Positions 8,156-16,492 of a stretch of DNA of 64,000 nucleotides are shown piece after piece. Origin of the DNA: Burkholderiales bacterium (lineage in GTDB: Bacteria > Pseudomonadota > Gammaproteobacteria > Burkholderiales > SG8-41); NCBI GenBank assembly GCA_022841375.1, contig JALHRQ010000004.1, forward strand, positions 1-64,000, in the 5' to 3' direction. Numbering within the stretch: the first letter of the stretch is position 1; every line of letters begins with the position of its first letter. Below the pieces are notes generated by a model. It was not told the DNA's origin. It did no database searches and saw only the letters and a program-made list of their open reading frames with translations. A program made the position numbers and the translations under genes.

Positions 8156-9514
8156 ATGGCGCGGAAGAAAAAACCGGTCGAGCCAAAACTCATCAAGACC
8201 GCCAGCATCAACCCGAAGAAGGGCGTGTCATCGGCACCCGACGTGCTGTTTGATCCGGCCGATCCGGGACATCGCTGGGAGCGTCCGCTGCAGGCGCCGG
8301 GCCGCATGCAGGTCGACTTCGAAGAGCGCGTCAATTTCCAGCGCCTGCATGAATACCGTCTTGCACGCACGCGCAATGCGCTGAAAAAATCCAAGCTCGG
8401 CGCGCTGCTGGTGTTCGACCAGATCAACATGCGTTACATCTCGAGCACGGTGATCGGCGAATGGGCGCGCGACAAACTGACGCGCTGGTGTCTGCTGACC
8501 GGCAATGGTGAGCCCTGGGTGTGGGACTTCGGTTCCGCGGTGCGCCACCACAAGCTGTATGCGCCGTGGCTGCCGAAGAACCACAACATTCCGGGGCTGG
8601 CCGGACTGCGCGGCGCGGTATCGCCGAAAGTCGGTCTGTTCGAGGCTGCAGCGAAAGAGATTTACGACATCCTCAAGCAAGAGGGTGTTGCCGACATGCC
8701 GATCGGCATTGACGTGGTCGAACCGCCGTTCCTGTTTGCACTGCAGAAGCTGGGTCTGAAGGTGATGGACGGCCAGCAGGTGATGCTCGATGCGCGCGAG
8801 ATCAAGAGTTACGACGAAATCACGTTGCTCAATACCGCGGCGGCGATGGGCGATGGCGTATATCAGGACATTTTTGAAGCGCTGAAACCGGGTATTCGTG
8901 AAAACGAAGTCGTCGCCATGGCGGCCAAACGTTTTTACGAAATGGGTTCGGATTGCGTTGAAGCCGTCAATGCGATTGCCGGCGAACGTTGCAGTCCGCA
9001 TCCGCACAACTTCACCGACCGGCTGATCCGTCCCGGCGACCAGGCGTACTTTGACCTGATCCATTCCTATATGGGTTACAAGACCTGTTACTACCGCACC
9101 TTCACCGTGGGCAGCGCCACACCGGCACAGCACGACGCGTACAAGCGGGCGCGGCGCTGGATGGATGATGCGATCGGCATGCTGAAGCCGGGTGTCTCGA
9201 CCGATACGGTCGCGCGCGCGTTCCCGAAATGCACCGAAATCGGTTTCGAAACCGAGATGGCAGCCTTCGGTCTGAACTTCTGCCACGGTCTGGGCCTCGG
9301 CCTGCACGAGCGGCCGCTGATTTCGCGGCTGAATTCGTTCAAGGATCCGTATGAACTGAAAGCCGGCATGGTGTTTGCGGTGGAGACTTTCTGTCCAGCC
9401 AAGGACGGCGTGTCGGCGGCGCGTATCGAGGAGGAAGTGGTGCTGACGCCTGACGGCGCGAAAGTCATCACGCTGTTCCCGGCGCAGGAATTGCCGATCG
9501 CTAATAAATACTAG
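8156..9514 (+). CDS. M24-fold (pita-bread) hydrolase/lyase homologue with an altered metal site
   Basis: 452 residues, start ATG at 8156 with GGAG eight bases upstream. It has two-domain creatinase/prolidase architecture, with the catalytic pita-bread domain from about residue 200. Of the five usual metal ligands, D300, H377 ('NFCHGLGLGLHE'), E410 ('FAVETF') and E425 are kept. The second Asp, eleven residues after the first, is Cys311 ('GYKTCYYRTF'). Length and layout recall the M24-fold DMSP lyase DddP as much as aminopeptidases, but DddP keeps its Asp ligands. Creatinase, a metal-free member acting on C-N bonds, shows that the fold can work without metals. Substrate unknown; the setting argues for a catabolic enzyme rather than a peptidase. 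Confidence 0.7.
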   Translation: MARKKKPVEPKLIKTASINPKKGVSSAPDVLFDPADPGHRWERPLQAPGRMQVDFEERVNFQRLHEYRLARTRNALKKSKLGALLVFDQINMRYISSTVIGEWARDKLTRWCLLTGNGEPWVWDFGSAVRHHKLYAPWLPKNHNIPGLAGLRGAVSPKVGLFEAAAKEIYDILKQEGVADMPIGIDVVEPPFLFALQKLGLKVMDGQQVMLDAREIKSYDEITLLNTAAAMGDGVYQDIFEALKPGIRENEVVAMAAKRFYEMGSDCVEAVNAIAGERCSPHPHNFTDRLIRPGDQAYFDLIHSYMGYKTCYYRTFTVGSATPAQHDAYKRARRWMDDAIGMLKPGVSTDTVARAFPKCTEIGFETEMAAFGLNFCHGLGLGLHERPLISRLNSFKDPYELKAGMVFAVETFCPAKDGVSAARIEEEVVLTPDGAKVITLFPAQELPIANKY

Positions 9515-9586
9515 TCAGGCGTAAGGGGGGAGGAGTAAGGACTAGCGCTTGCGCCCCCTCCAAAGACCGCACACCTGACGCCTGAC
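9514..9586. repeat. Intergenic inverted repeat between M24 and E1alpha genes
   Basis: GTCAGGCGT at 9514-9522 is mirrored exactly by ACGCCTGAC at 9578-9586. Inside lie a G-rich run (GGGGGGAGG) and its partner CCCCCTCC, so most of the 90-bp gap can fold into one long hairpin. There is no T-run, so it is probably not a simple terminator. It may weaken or stabilise the downstream dehydrogenase message. Confidence 0.55.
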
Positions 9587-9605
9587 ACCTAACCCGAAAG
9601 CAAAT

Positions 9606-10631
9606 ATGGCTACATCCACCAAACGACCAAAACCCGACGATCCTCAAGACGATATCGGTCGCGACATCCGGCTCGAGCTGTTCCGCATGCAGCTCGAACT
9701 GCGGCTGTGCGAAAAACGCGCCTTCGACCTGTTCCTGCAGAACCTGATCAAGGGCACCAGCCATCTGTCGCTGGGGCAGGAAGCGATTGCCGCCGCCTTT
9801 GGCGTGGCGATGCGTCCCGACGACTACACGTTCTGCACCTACCGCGGCCATGCTCATACGCTGGCGCGCGGGGCGTCGATGAGCGGCGTGCTGGGTGAAC
9901 TGATGGGCCGAGAATGCGGCCTGCTCGGCGGCAAGGGTGGCTCGATGCATCTGACGGATGTGTCCAAGGGCGCGATGGGTTCGTACGCGATCATCGGCGC
10001 GCATTTGCCGGTGGCGGCGGGTGCGGCATGGAGCGCGCAGTACCGCGGCACCGAACAGGTGGCCGTGTGTTTCTTCGGTGACGGCACGACCAACATCGGT
10101 GCCTTCCATGAAGCGCTCAATTTCGCAGTGATCTGGAAGCTGCCGGTGATTTTTGTCTGCGAAAACAATCTCTACATGGAATACACGCCGATCCATACCG
10201 TGACCGCGGTGGAGCATCCGGCGGCGGATCGTGCGTCGGCCTACGGCCTGGAAAAGATTGTTGTCGACGGCAACGATGCCGATGCGGTCTATCGCACGGC
10301 GACCAAATACATCGACCGCGCACGCAAGGGCGGCGGTCCGGCGCTGATCGAATGCATGACCTACCGCCATTCCGGTCACTCGCGTGCCGATCCCGGGAAA
10401 TACCGCCCGGAAGGTGAATTGGAAAAATGGCTCGAGCGCGACCCGATCAAGATTTACCGTGAACGCCTGCTGGGCCTCGGCATTGTCGACGCCACGCTGA
10501 AAGACATTGAGGACGACGTGATGCAGCAAGTCAATGAAGCAACCGAAATCGCCAAGGCTTCGGCACCGCCATCGCTGGATGGCATCTATCAGCATGTCTG
10601 GGCCGATGGAGGTGCATCATGGCGGAACTGA
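9606..10631 (+). CDS. 2-oxoacid dehydrogenase E1 component, alpha subunit (AcoA/PdhA-type)
   Basis: 341 residues. This is the thiamine-diphosphate-binding alpha subunit of a heterotetrameric E1 that decarboxylates a 2-oxoacid (pyruvate, acetoin or branched-chain type). The TPP/Mg motif 'GDGTTNIGAFHEALNFA' lies at about 158-174, with 'CENN' following, and 'YRGHAHTLARG' and 'GGKGGSMHLTD' are the standard active-site loops. It overlaps the beta subunit by 13 bp, so the two are translationally coupled. The small size fits the acetoin-dehydrogenase-like branch, but sequence alone does not fix the substrate. Confidence 0.88.
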   Translation: MATSTKRPKPDDPQDDIGRDIRLELFRMQLELRLCEKRAFDLFLQNLIKGTSHLSLGQEAIAAAFGVAMRPDDYTFCTYRGHAHTLARGASMSGVLGELMGRECGLLGGKGGSMHLTDVSKGAMGSYAIIGAHLPVAAGAAWSAQYRGTEQVAVCFFGDGTTNIGAFHEALNFAVIWKLPVIFVCENNLYMEYTPIHTVTAVEHPAADRASAYGLEKIVVDGNDADAVYRTATKYIDRARKGGGPALIECMTYRHSGHSRADPGKYRPEGELEKWLERDPIKIYRERLLGLGIVDATLKDIEDDVMQQVNEATEIAKASAPPSLDGIYQHVWADGGASWRN

Positions 10632-11596
10632 CCTACCGCGACGCGGTGGCTGCAGGCATCGCGCAGGAAATGGCGCGCGATGAGCGCGTGGTGTTCCTCG
10701 GTGAGGACATTGCAGCCGCCGGTGGCGTGTTCAAGGCCACCGTTGGTCTGCTCGACAAGTTCGGCCCCAAGCGCGTGCGTGATACGCCGATTTCAGAGCA
10801 GGCAATTCTCGGCGCAGCGATGGGTGCGGCAATGACCGGTCTGCGGCCGATTGCCGAAATCATGTTTTCCGACTTCCTCGCAGTGTGCTGGGATATTGTC
10901 GCCAACGAGATCGCCAAGTCACGCTACATGACCAACGGTCAGGTGCAGGTGCCGCTGGTGATCCGTACCGCCAACGGCGCGGGCTCGCGTTTCGGCGCGC
11001 AGCACTCACAGTCGGTGGAAAACTGGGCAATGATGATTCCGGGCATCAAGGTCGTTGCGCCGGCGTTTCCCGCCGACGTCAAAGGTCTGATCGCTGCCGC
11101 GGTGCGCGATGATGATCCGGTGCTCGTGTTTGAGCAGAAGTCGCTGTATCCGATGAAGGGCGAAGTGCCCGACGGCGAATATGTTGATGAGCTCGGCAAG
11201 GCGCGAGTATTGCGCCGGGGCAAGGACTGCACCATCGTCGCGCTCGCCTTGATGGTGCACCGCGCACTGGCCGCTGCAGAAATCCTCGAAAAAGAACACG
11301 GCATTTCGTGCACGGTGGTGGACGTGCGTTCGCTGGTGCCGCTGGATATGACCACCATCCTCGCCGAAGTCGCACTGACCGGACGTCTGGTCACAGTCGA
11401 AGAAAACCCGCGGCTGTGCGGCTGGGGCGCTGAAATTGCCTCGATCATTGCCGACGAATGCTTCTGGGAACTCGACGGGCCGATTATCCGTATCACCACG
11501 CCGCATATCCCGCTGCCTTCGGCCGACCAGCTGGAAGACAACACCATCCCGTCGGTGGAGCGCATCGTGCGCGAAATTGTGGAAAAGATTGATTAA
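10619..11596 (+). CDS. 2-oxoacid dehydrogenase E1 component, beta subunit
   Basis: 325 residues, partner of the preceding alpha subunit. It shows the transketolase-like pyrimidine domain ('VVFLGEDIAAAGGVFKAT') and the C-terminal transketolase domain ('CTVVDVRSLVPLDMTTI', 'VTVEENPRLCGWGAEIAS'). 'TANGAGSRFGAQHSQ' is the usual phosphorylation-loop region with the active-site His. The start ATG lies inside the end of the alpha gene, with a GGAGGTG ribosome site. A palindromic repeat separates it from E2. Confidence 0.9.
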   Translation: MAELTYRDAVAAGIAQEMARDERVVFLGEDIAAAGGVFKATVGLLDKFGPKRVRDTPISEQAILGAAMGAAMTGLRPIAEIMFSDFLAVCWDIVANEIAKSRYMTNGQVQVPLVIRTANGAGSRFGAQHSQSVENWAMMIPGIKVVAPAFPADVKGLIAAAVRDDDPVLVFEQKSLYPMKGEVPDGEYVDELGKARVLRRGKDCTIVALALMVHRALAAAEILEKEHGISCTVVDVRSLVPLDMTTILAEVALTGRLVTVEENPRLCGWGAEIASIIADECFWELDGPIIRITTPHIPLPSADQLEDNTIPSVERIVREIVEKID

Positions 11597-11606
11597 GGTC
11601 AAAGGC

Positions 11607-11700
11607 TTAGCCACAGAGGGCACAGAGAACTGCAAAAACCTCGCAAAACAGCATTTCAGGTTTGGTTTTTCTCTGTGCGCTCTGTGACCTCTGTGGCTAA
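11607..11700. repeat. Palindromic dispersed repeat (CACAGAG type), copy 1
   Basis: TTAGCCACAGAGG (11607-11619) pairs exactly with CCTCTGTGGCTAA (11688-11700); inner CACAGAGA/TCTCTGTG arms extend the hairpin. The same family recurs at 12983-13099, after the E2 gene. It has no coding content. It falls inside an otherwise tight operon, between E1beta and E2, and looks like a mobile MITE/REP-type repeat. Confidence 0.8.
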
Positions 11701-11728
11701 AAAGGTTTTAAGGTTTTAGGGACAAAAG

Positions 11729-12967
11729 ATGAACATCATCATGCCGCAACTCGGTGAGACCGTCACCGAAGGCGTTGTAACCAAGTGGTACAAAAAAGTC
11801 GGCGATGCGATCAAGGCCGACGAGACGCTGTTCGACGTGGAGACCGACAAGGTCAGCACCGAGATTCCGTCGCCGGTGGCCGGCATTGTTGCTGAGATCG
11901 TGGTGGGCGAAGGCGTCACTGCCAAGGTCGGCGCGACGCTGGCGGTCATCCGCGAAAGCGGTGAGGGGAAACCGGCCGCCAATCCTGCGGCGGTCAGTGC
12001 CGCACCGCTAGCGGCTTCTGTTGCAGCGCCAGTGGTTTCCAATGCGCCTTCGGGTCGGCCCCGTGTTAATGCCGCTGACCGGCTGTCCCCAGTGGTGCGT
12101 CGGCTGGTTGCCGAGCACAGCCTGAATCCATCGGACATCACCGGCACCGGCCGCGATGGCCGCATCACTCGTGAAGACGTCAAGGACTACATCGCGAGTC
12201 GCGGTTCCCGTCCGGCAACATCGCCTGCAGTTTCGGCCCCGGCACCGGTCCAGCCTGGCCAGACGATAGCGTTCAACGGCATCCGCAAACGCGTCGCCGA
12301 AAACACCGCGAAATCCTGGCAGACCGCGCCGCATGTGTTGCAAGTGGCCGAAGCCGATTTCCTGCGTGTCGATCAGGCGCGCAAGCGCCATGGCGCCGCG
12401 TGGAAGGCGCGCGAAGGCTTTTCGCTGACTTATCTGCCGTTCATTGTGCGTGCGGTGTCAATCGCGCTGGGCAAGTTTCCCAAGCTCAATGCCAGCCTGC
12501 AGGGTGATGGTCTGGTGCTGCATCGCCGGATCAATATCGGCATTGCAGTAGACCTGAACTTTGACGGCTTGGTGGTGCCGGTGCTGAAGGATGTGCCGGC
12601 CAAATCGCTGCCACAGATCGCGCGAGAAATCAACGATCTGGCGCAACGCGCGCGCGCCGGCAAGCTGCGTCCGGATGAAATGACCGAAGGTACTTACACC
12701 ATTACCAACAACGGCGCGTTCGGCACGGTGATTACCGCGCCGATCATCAACCAGCCGCAGGTGGCGATCCTGTCAGCCGACGGTATCCGCAAGAAGCCGG
12801 TAGTGATCGAGAGCGACGGCGGTGATTCGATCGCGATCCGTCCGGTTGGCGTGCTGGCACAGAGTTTTGATCATCGCGCAGTGGATGGTTCCTATTCGGC
12901 GGCCTTCCTCGCGGAAGTGCGGAATGCCATCGAAACCCGCAACTGGGATCAGGCGATGGAAGCCTGA
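11729..12967 (+). CDS. 2-oxoacid dehydrogenase E2 component (dihydrolipoamide acyltransferase)
   Basis: 412 residues. One N-terminal lipoyl domain carries 'DVETDKVSTEIPSP', with K41 as the lipoylated lysine. An Ala/Pro linker follows, then a peripheral-subunit-binding domain at about 113-150 ('SPVVRRLVAEHSLNPSDITG') and the C-terminal catalytic domain ending with the acyltransferase motif 'SFDHRAVDG'. It accepts the acyl group from E1 and passes it to CoA. No dihydrolipoamide dehydrogenase (E3) is encoded nearby, so it must borrow the cell's shared E3. An AGGGA ribosome site precedes the ATG. CACAGAG-type repeats lie on both sides of the gene. Confidence 0.92.
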   Translation: MNIIMPQLGETVTEGVVTKWYKKVGDAIKADETLFDVETDKVSTEIPSPVAGIVAEIVVGEGVTAKVGATLAVIRESGEGKPAANPAAVSAAPLAASVAAPVVSNAPSGRPRVNAADRLSPVVRRLVAEHSLNPSDITGTGRDGRITREDVKDYIASRGSRPATSPAVSAPAPVQPGQTIAFNGIRKRVAENTAKSWQTAPHVLQVAEADFLRVDQARKRHGAAWKAREGFSLTYLPFIVRAVSIALGKFPKLNASLQGDGLVLHRRINIGIAVDLNFDGLVVPVLKDVPAKSLPQIAREINDLAQRARAGKLRPDEMTEGTYTITNNGAFGTVITAPIINQPQVAILSADGIRKKPVVIESDGGDSIAIRPVGVLAQSFDHRAVDGSYSAAFLAEVRNAIETRNWDQAMEA

Positions 12968-12982
12968 AAACAAAAAACCTTG

Positions 12983-13099
12983 AGCCACAGAGGTCACAGA
13001 GAGCACAGAGAAAAACAAGGGTAGTTAGTGCAGCAACTTTTACTTTTCAGCGATGGCGGTTTTCGGGGTTCCTCTGAGAACTCTGTGACCTCTGTGGCT
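12983..13099. repeat. Palindromic dispersed repeat (CACAGAG type), copy 2
   Basis: AGCCACAGAGGTCACAGAG (12983-13001) is matched without error by its reverse complement at 13081-13099, a 19-bp stem around an 80-bp centre. The centre differs from that of copy 1, while the arms are near-identical. The repeat separates E2 from the oxidoreductase gene. It probably has the same origin as the copy at 11607-11700. Confidence 0.8.
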
Positions 13100-13125
13100 A
13101 ATGATTTGATCTTTAAGGAATCCAA

Positions 13126-14049
13126 ATGGCAAACATGAAACAACACAAACTGGGCTGGATCGGCATCGGCCGCATGGGTTACGCAATGGCGGAGCGTCTG
13201 GCGAAAGCCGGTTGCGACATCACCGTATGGAATCGCACCAAATCCAAGGCGGAGCCGCTGGCCAAGTCTGGAGCCAAAGTCGCCGACAACCTGGCTGATC
13301 TCGCCGGCTGCGACATTGTGTTCACGATGGTGTCCACCGGCAAGGACGTCAAGGAAGTGCTGTTCGGACCAAACGGCGTGATGTCCAAGGGTGGAAAGCC
13401 GAAGATCATCGTCGACAGCACGTCGATTTCGCTCGAGGAATCCGCCGAAATCCGCGCCAAGCTGGGTGAGAAGGGCATCAAGATGCTGGCCTCGCCGGTG
13501 TCCGGCAACGCCAAGGTCATCAAGGCCGGCAAGCTGACGGTGGTGGCTTCGGGCCCGCAGGATGCCTTTGATGCGGTAAGCCCGTATCTGGAGGCCATCG
13601 GCCGCGGCGTGTCTTATGTCGGTGAAGGCGAACTGTCGCGTATCGCCAAGATCTGCCACAACGTGATGCTCGGCGTGGTGATCCAGAACCTGTGCGAAAT
13701 CACCGTGCTTGCCGAAAAGGCCGGCATGCAGCGCCACGCTTTCCTCGACTTCCTCAACAAGAGCGTGATGGGCTCGATGTTCACCGCCTACAAGACCCCG
13801 GCGCTGTCCAACCTCGATTTCCATGTCACTTTCACGCCGGAACTGCTGCGCAAGGACATCGATCTGGGTCTTGCTGCCGGCCGGAATTACGGCGTGCCGA
13901 TGCCGACCACCAGCGTCACGCGCGATCTGGTGCAAACCCTGATCGGTAACGGCTATGATCAGGACTTTTCGCAGTTGCTGTTGCTGCAGGCCAAGGCTTC
14001 CGGCGTCGAACTCAAGTCCGAGAATGTGGATATCGGCGACGGGCTCTGA
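13126..14049 (+). CDS. NAD(P)-dependent beta-hydroxyacid dehydrogenase (3-hydroxyisobutyrate dehydrogenase family)
   Basis: 307 residues. The Rossmann signature 'GIGRMGYAMAERLAKAG' is followed by the substrate loop 'SPVSGNAKVIKAGKLTVVAS' and the catalytic-lysine helix 'SRIAKICHNVMLG'. Members oxidise 3-hydroxyisobutyrate or reduce tartronate semialdehyde and related beta-hydroxy acids; which one applies here is not decidable from sequence. An AAGGA ribosome site precedes the ATG. The Bug gene starts 29 bp after its stop, so the two are probably co-transcribed. It fits a pathway in which a hydroxyacid is oxidised before or after the 2-oxoacid dehydrogenase step. Confidence 0.88.
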   Translation: MANMKQHKLGWIGIGRMGYAMAERLAKAGCDITVWNRTKSKAEPLAKSGAKVADNLADLAGCDIVFTMVSTGKDVKEVLFGPNGVMSKGGKPKIIVDSTSISLEESAEIRAKLGEKGIKMLASPVSGNAKVIKAGKLTVVASGPQDAFDAVSPYLEAIGRGVSYVGEGELSRIAKICHNVMLGVVIQNLCEITVLAEKAGMQRHAFLDFLNKSVMGSMFTAYKTPALSNLDFHVTFTPELLRKDIDLGLAAGRNYGVPMPTTSVTRDLVQTLIGNGYDQDFSQLLLLQAKASGVELKSENVDIGDGL

Positions 14050-14078
14050 TCGTTGATTGAACCAGGAAGAGGGAAAAC

Positions 14079-15041
14079 ATGAAAAAAATTGCAAAACTGA
14101 TGCTGGTGGCGCTGGCGTTCTCCGGCGCTTCGGCTGTTGCCGCGGATTACCCGACAAAGCCGGTGCGTTTCATCGTCGCCTTCCCGCCGGGCAGTGCAAC
14201 CGACATCGTGGGTCGCCTCTACACGCAGAAGTGGACCGAGATGTGGGGGCAGCAGGTGATTGCCGACAACCGGCCCGGTGCCGGTGGTTCGATCGCCGGC
14301 GCGATCGCGGCGAAAGCCACGCCCGACGGCTACACGCTGCTGATGCATTCTTCCGGGCACACGGTCAATCCGTCGTTGTATGCCAAGCTGCCGTTTGACA
14401 CGCTGAAAGACTATGTCGATATCGGTCCGCTCGCGCAGCAGCCCAATGTCATGGTGACCCATCCGAGCACCTCGTACAACATGGTACAGGATGTGCTGAA
14501 GACGGCAATGGCGAAACCTGGTTCGTTGAATTTTGCTTCCGCCGGCGTCGGCAGCGGCACGCATCTCAATCTCGAGAAGCTGAAGCTGATGGCCAAGATC
14601 AACATGAATCATGTGCCGTACAAGGGTTCCGCCGAGGCGCTTGCCGATATTCTCGGCAACCGCGTTGATTTTTATTTCGCGCCGGTATCGACCACGCTGG
14701 CACATCTGCAGGCGGGCAGGGTACGCGGCATCGCGGTGAGTACAATCAAGCGCAGCAGCATTCTGCCGAACGTGCCGACGATTGCGGAATCTGGCGTGCC
14801 CGGCTTCGATTTCTCATTGTGGTTCGGCATCTGGGCGCCCACCGGCGTGCCGCAGCCGATCATCAACAAGATTTCGCAATCGATCAAGGTTGCGGGTAAC
14901 GACGCCGCAGTCAAATCCAGGCTGGCAGCGCTGGGCAATGAGCCGATGGAAATGGATCCCGCGAATTTCGCCAAGTTCGTGCGCAGCGAAATCGAGGTTG
15001 GCGCGAAGGTGCTGCAGGCGGCGGGTATCAAGCCGCAGTAA
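14079..15041 (+). CDS. Bug/TctC periplasmic solute receptor (2)
   Basis: 320 residues. A signal peptide ends near 'SAVAA'. The signatures 'YPTKPVRFIVAFPPGSATD', 'IADNRPGAGGSIAGA' and 'ATPDGYTLLMH' are intact. An 'AGGAAGAGGG' ribosome site lies just upstream. It is the last gene of the island and is followed by a strong intrinsic terminator, so the unit appears to run from about 6.1 to 15.1 kb. With receptor 1, this gives two receptors in a single transcription unit, perhaps for two related substrates. Confidence 0.9.
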   Translation: MKKIAKLMLVALAFSGASAVAADYPTKPVRFIVAFPPGSATDIVGRLYTQKWTEMWGQQVIADNRPGAGGSIAGAIAAKATPDGYTLLMHSSGHTVNPSLYAKLPFDTLKDYVDIGPLAQQPNVMVTHPSTSYNMVQDVLKTAMAKPGSLNFASAGVGSGTHLNLEKLKLMAKINMNHVPYKGSAEALADILGNRVDFYFAPVSTTLAHLQAGRVRGIAVSTIKRSSILPNVPTIAESGVPGFDFSLWFGIWAPTGVPQPIINKISQSIKVAGNDAAVKSRLAALGNEPMEMDPANFAKFVRSEIEVGAKVLQAAGIKPQ

Positions 15042-15061
15042 AGTCATTACAGGTAGAACCA

Positions 15062-15090
15062 GGCGGCGCATTTTTGCGCCGCCTTTTTTT
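15062..15090 (+). terminator. Intrinsic terminator after the dehydrogenase island
   Basis: An eight-pair GC stem GGCGGCGC/GCGCCGCC with an ATTTTT-containing loop is followed directly by seven T residues. This is a textbook Rho-independent terminator 20 bp after the Bug stop codon. Confidence 0.92.
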
Positions 15091-15128
15091 CAGCTGTCGA
15101 CGCTAATCAATCATCCCGGGAGTTTTCC

Positions 15129-16346
15129 TTGAGCAATACCGCAAGCAGCAACCCATTGAATCTCGAGCCTCGTCTGCAGTCGATCATGCAGCAGCAATAC
15201 CCGCGTTTTTCCGATACCGAATATGCGCGACGTCATGCGGCGCTGGCGGCAGCGATGGGGAAACACGGTTGCGACCACCTGCTGGTGGTGACCGACCACC
15301 GCGCCGGTAATGCCGTGCAGTGGGCCACCGGCTGGCCGGGCACGGTGGAGGCCTATGCAGTATTCAAACCCGGCGAACGCATGGTCATGCACATGGAATG
15401 GTTCAACCATTTTCCGCTGGGCCGCAAGATCGCCCGCGACGTCGATGTGCGCTGGGGCCAGCATCAGGGCATCGCGCTGACCATTGCCGAACTCAAGCGG
15501 CGCGGTGCGAAACGCGTCGGCCTGATCGGTCCGCTGGTGGTGTCCAAGTTCCGCCAGCTGGAGGCGGCTTTTGAGATGGTGTTGCTGGACGGTGACTACA
15601 CCCAGCTGCGCATGCGCAAGTCGGCAGAGGAAATCGACTGGCTGCGTATCGGCGCAGCGCTGTCCGATGCCGGCCTGCGTGCGCTGGTGGCGGGAACGCG
15701 TGTAGGGATGGATGAGCGCGAGCTCGGCGCGCTGGTGGAGAGCGCCTACGTCAAACTCGGCGGCACGACGATGATTCATTACATCGGCGTGACGTCAATG
15801 GCGCAGCCGCATATTTACGTGCCGCCGCAGCATCCGTCGCCGCGCAAGGTGCAGGCGGGCGATGTCATTTTCTGCGAGCTTTCCGCATTCTGGTGGGACT
15901 ATCCCGGGCAGATCCTGCGCACATTCACCGTGGATGCCGATCCGACGCCGCGTTATGCGGATTTACACGCAACCGCCGAGGCCACCTTCGATGCGGTAAC
16001 CAAGGTGCTGCGCCACGGCGCAACGATGCAGGAGATTATCGACGCCACCGGACTGATCGAGCAGAAGGGTTACACGGTCTGCGATGATCTGGTGCATGGA
16101 TTCGGCGGCGGTTATTTCCAGCCCATCATCGGCACTAAAAGCCGCATGGCCGGACGCGCATTGCCGCAGATGACACTCGAGGAAAACATGACCGTGGTGG
16201 TGCAGCCCAACCCGGTAACCATGGAAGCCGATGAATCAAAACGCGCCGGTGTGCAGGTCGGCGAGATGATGCGCATCACCCGCGACGGTTGCGAGCCGCT
16301 GCATCATGCGCCGCGCGGGTTGTTCCGGGCGGGCCAAATTATTTAA
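15129..16346 (+). CDS. M24-fold protein, creatinase/prolidase-like, metal ligands mostly lost
   Basis: 405 residues, start TTG at 15129 with a GGGAG ribosome site. The N-terminal creatinase-like domain (to about 165) and the C-terminal pita-bread domain are both complete. The metal-ligand positions read E250 (for Asp), Q261 (for Asp), H323 (kept, 'DDLVHGFGGGY'), Q359 (for Glu) and G378 or E379 (for Glu). A dinuclear metallopeptidase centre therefore cannot form in the usual way. Metal-free creatinase is a precedent for catalysis by this fold without metals. It stands between the island's terminator and the IorA/B promoter and may be monocistronic. Function unknown. Confidence 0.65.
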   Translation: MSNTASSNPLNLEPRLQSIMQQQYPRFSDTEYARRHAALAAAMGKHGCDHLLVVTDHRAGNAVQWATGWPGTVEAYAVFKPGERMVMHMEWFNHFPLGRKIARDVDVRWGQHQGIALTIAELKRRGAKRVGLIGPLVVSKFRQLEAAFEMVLLDGDYTQLRMRKSAEEIDWLRIGAALSDAGLRALVAGTRVGMDERELGALVESAYVKLGGTTMIHYIGVTSMAQPHIYVPPQHPSPRKVQAGDVIFCELSAFWWDYPGQILRTFTVDADPTPRYADLHATAEATFDAVTKVLRHGATMQEIIDATGLIEQKGYTVCDDLVHGFGGGYFQPIIGTKSRMAGRALPQMTLEENMTVVVQPNPVTMEADESKRAGVQVGEMMRITRDGCEPLHHAPRGLFRAGQII

Positions 16347-16393
16347 CAATAAAAACAATGGCTTGCAGTCTACTTTAAGGTGCGGCCCCAACG

Positions 16394-16422
16394 CTGTCAG
16401 GCTGCGGGGTTTGGACTAGAAT
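16394..16422 (+). promoter_or_regulatory. Candidate sigma-70 promoter for the iorAB-like genes
   Basis: CTGTCA (16394-16399), a 17-bp spacer and TAGAAT (16417-16422) lie about 70 bp before the 2Fe-2S subunit. Matches to consensus are 4/6 and 5/6. A good ribosome site, GGGAGGAG, follows just before the ATG. Confidence 0.5.
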
Positions 16423-16492
16423 CGTTGCAGTCGCAGCGCGGCGCCAGACCGCGCGCAACGAGGGCGCAACGCCAATCTCAAGGGAGGAGTTC

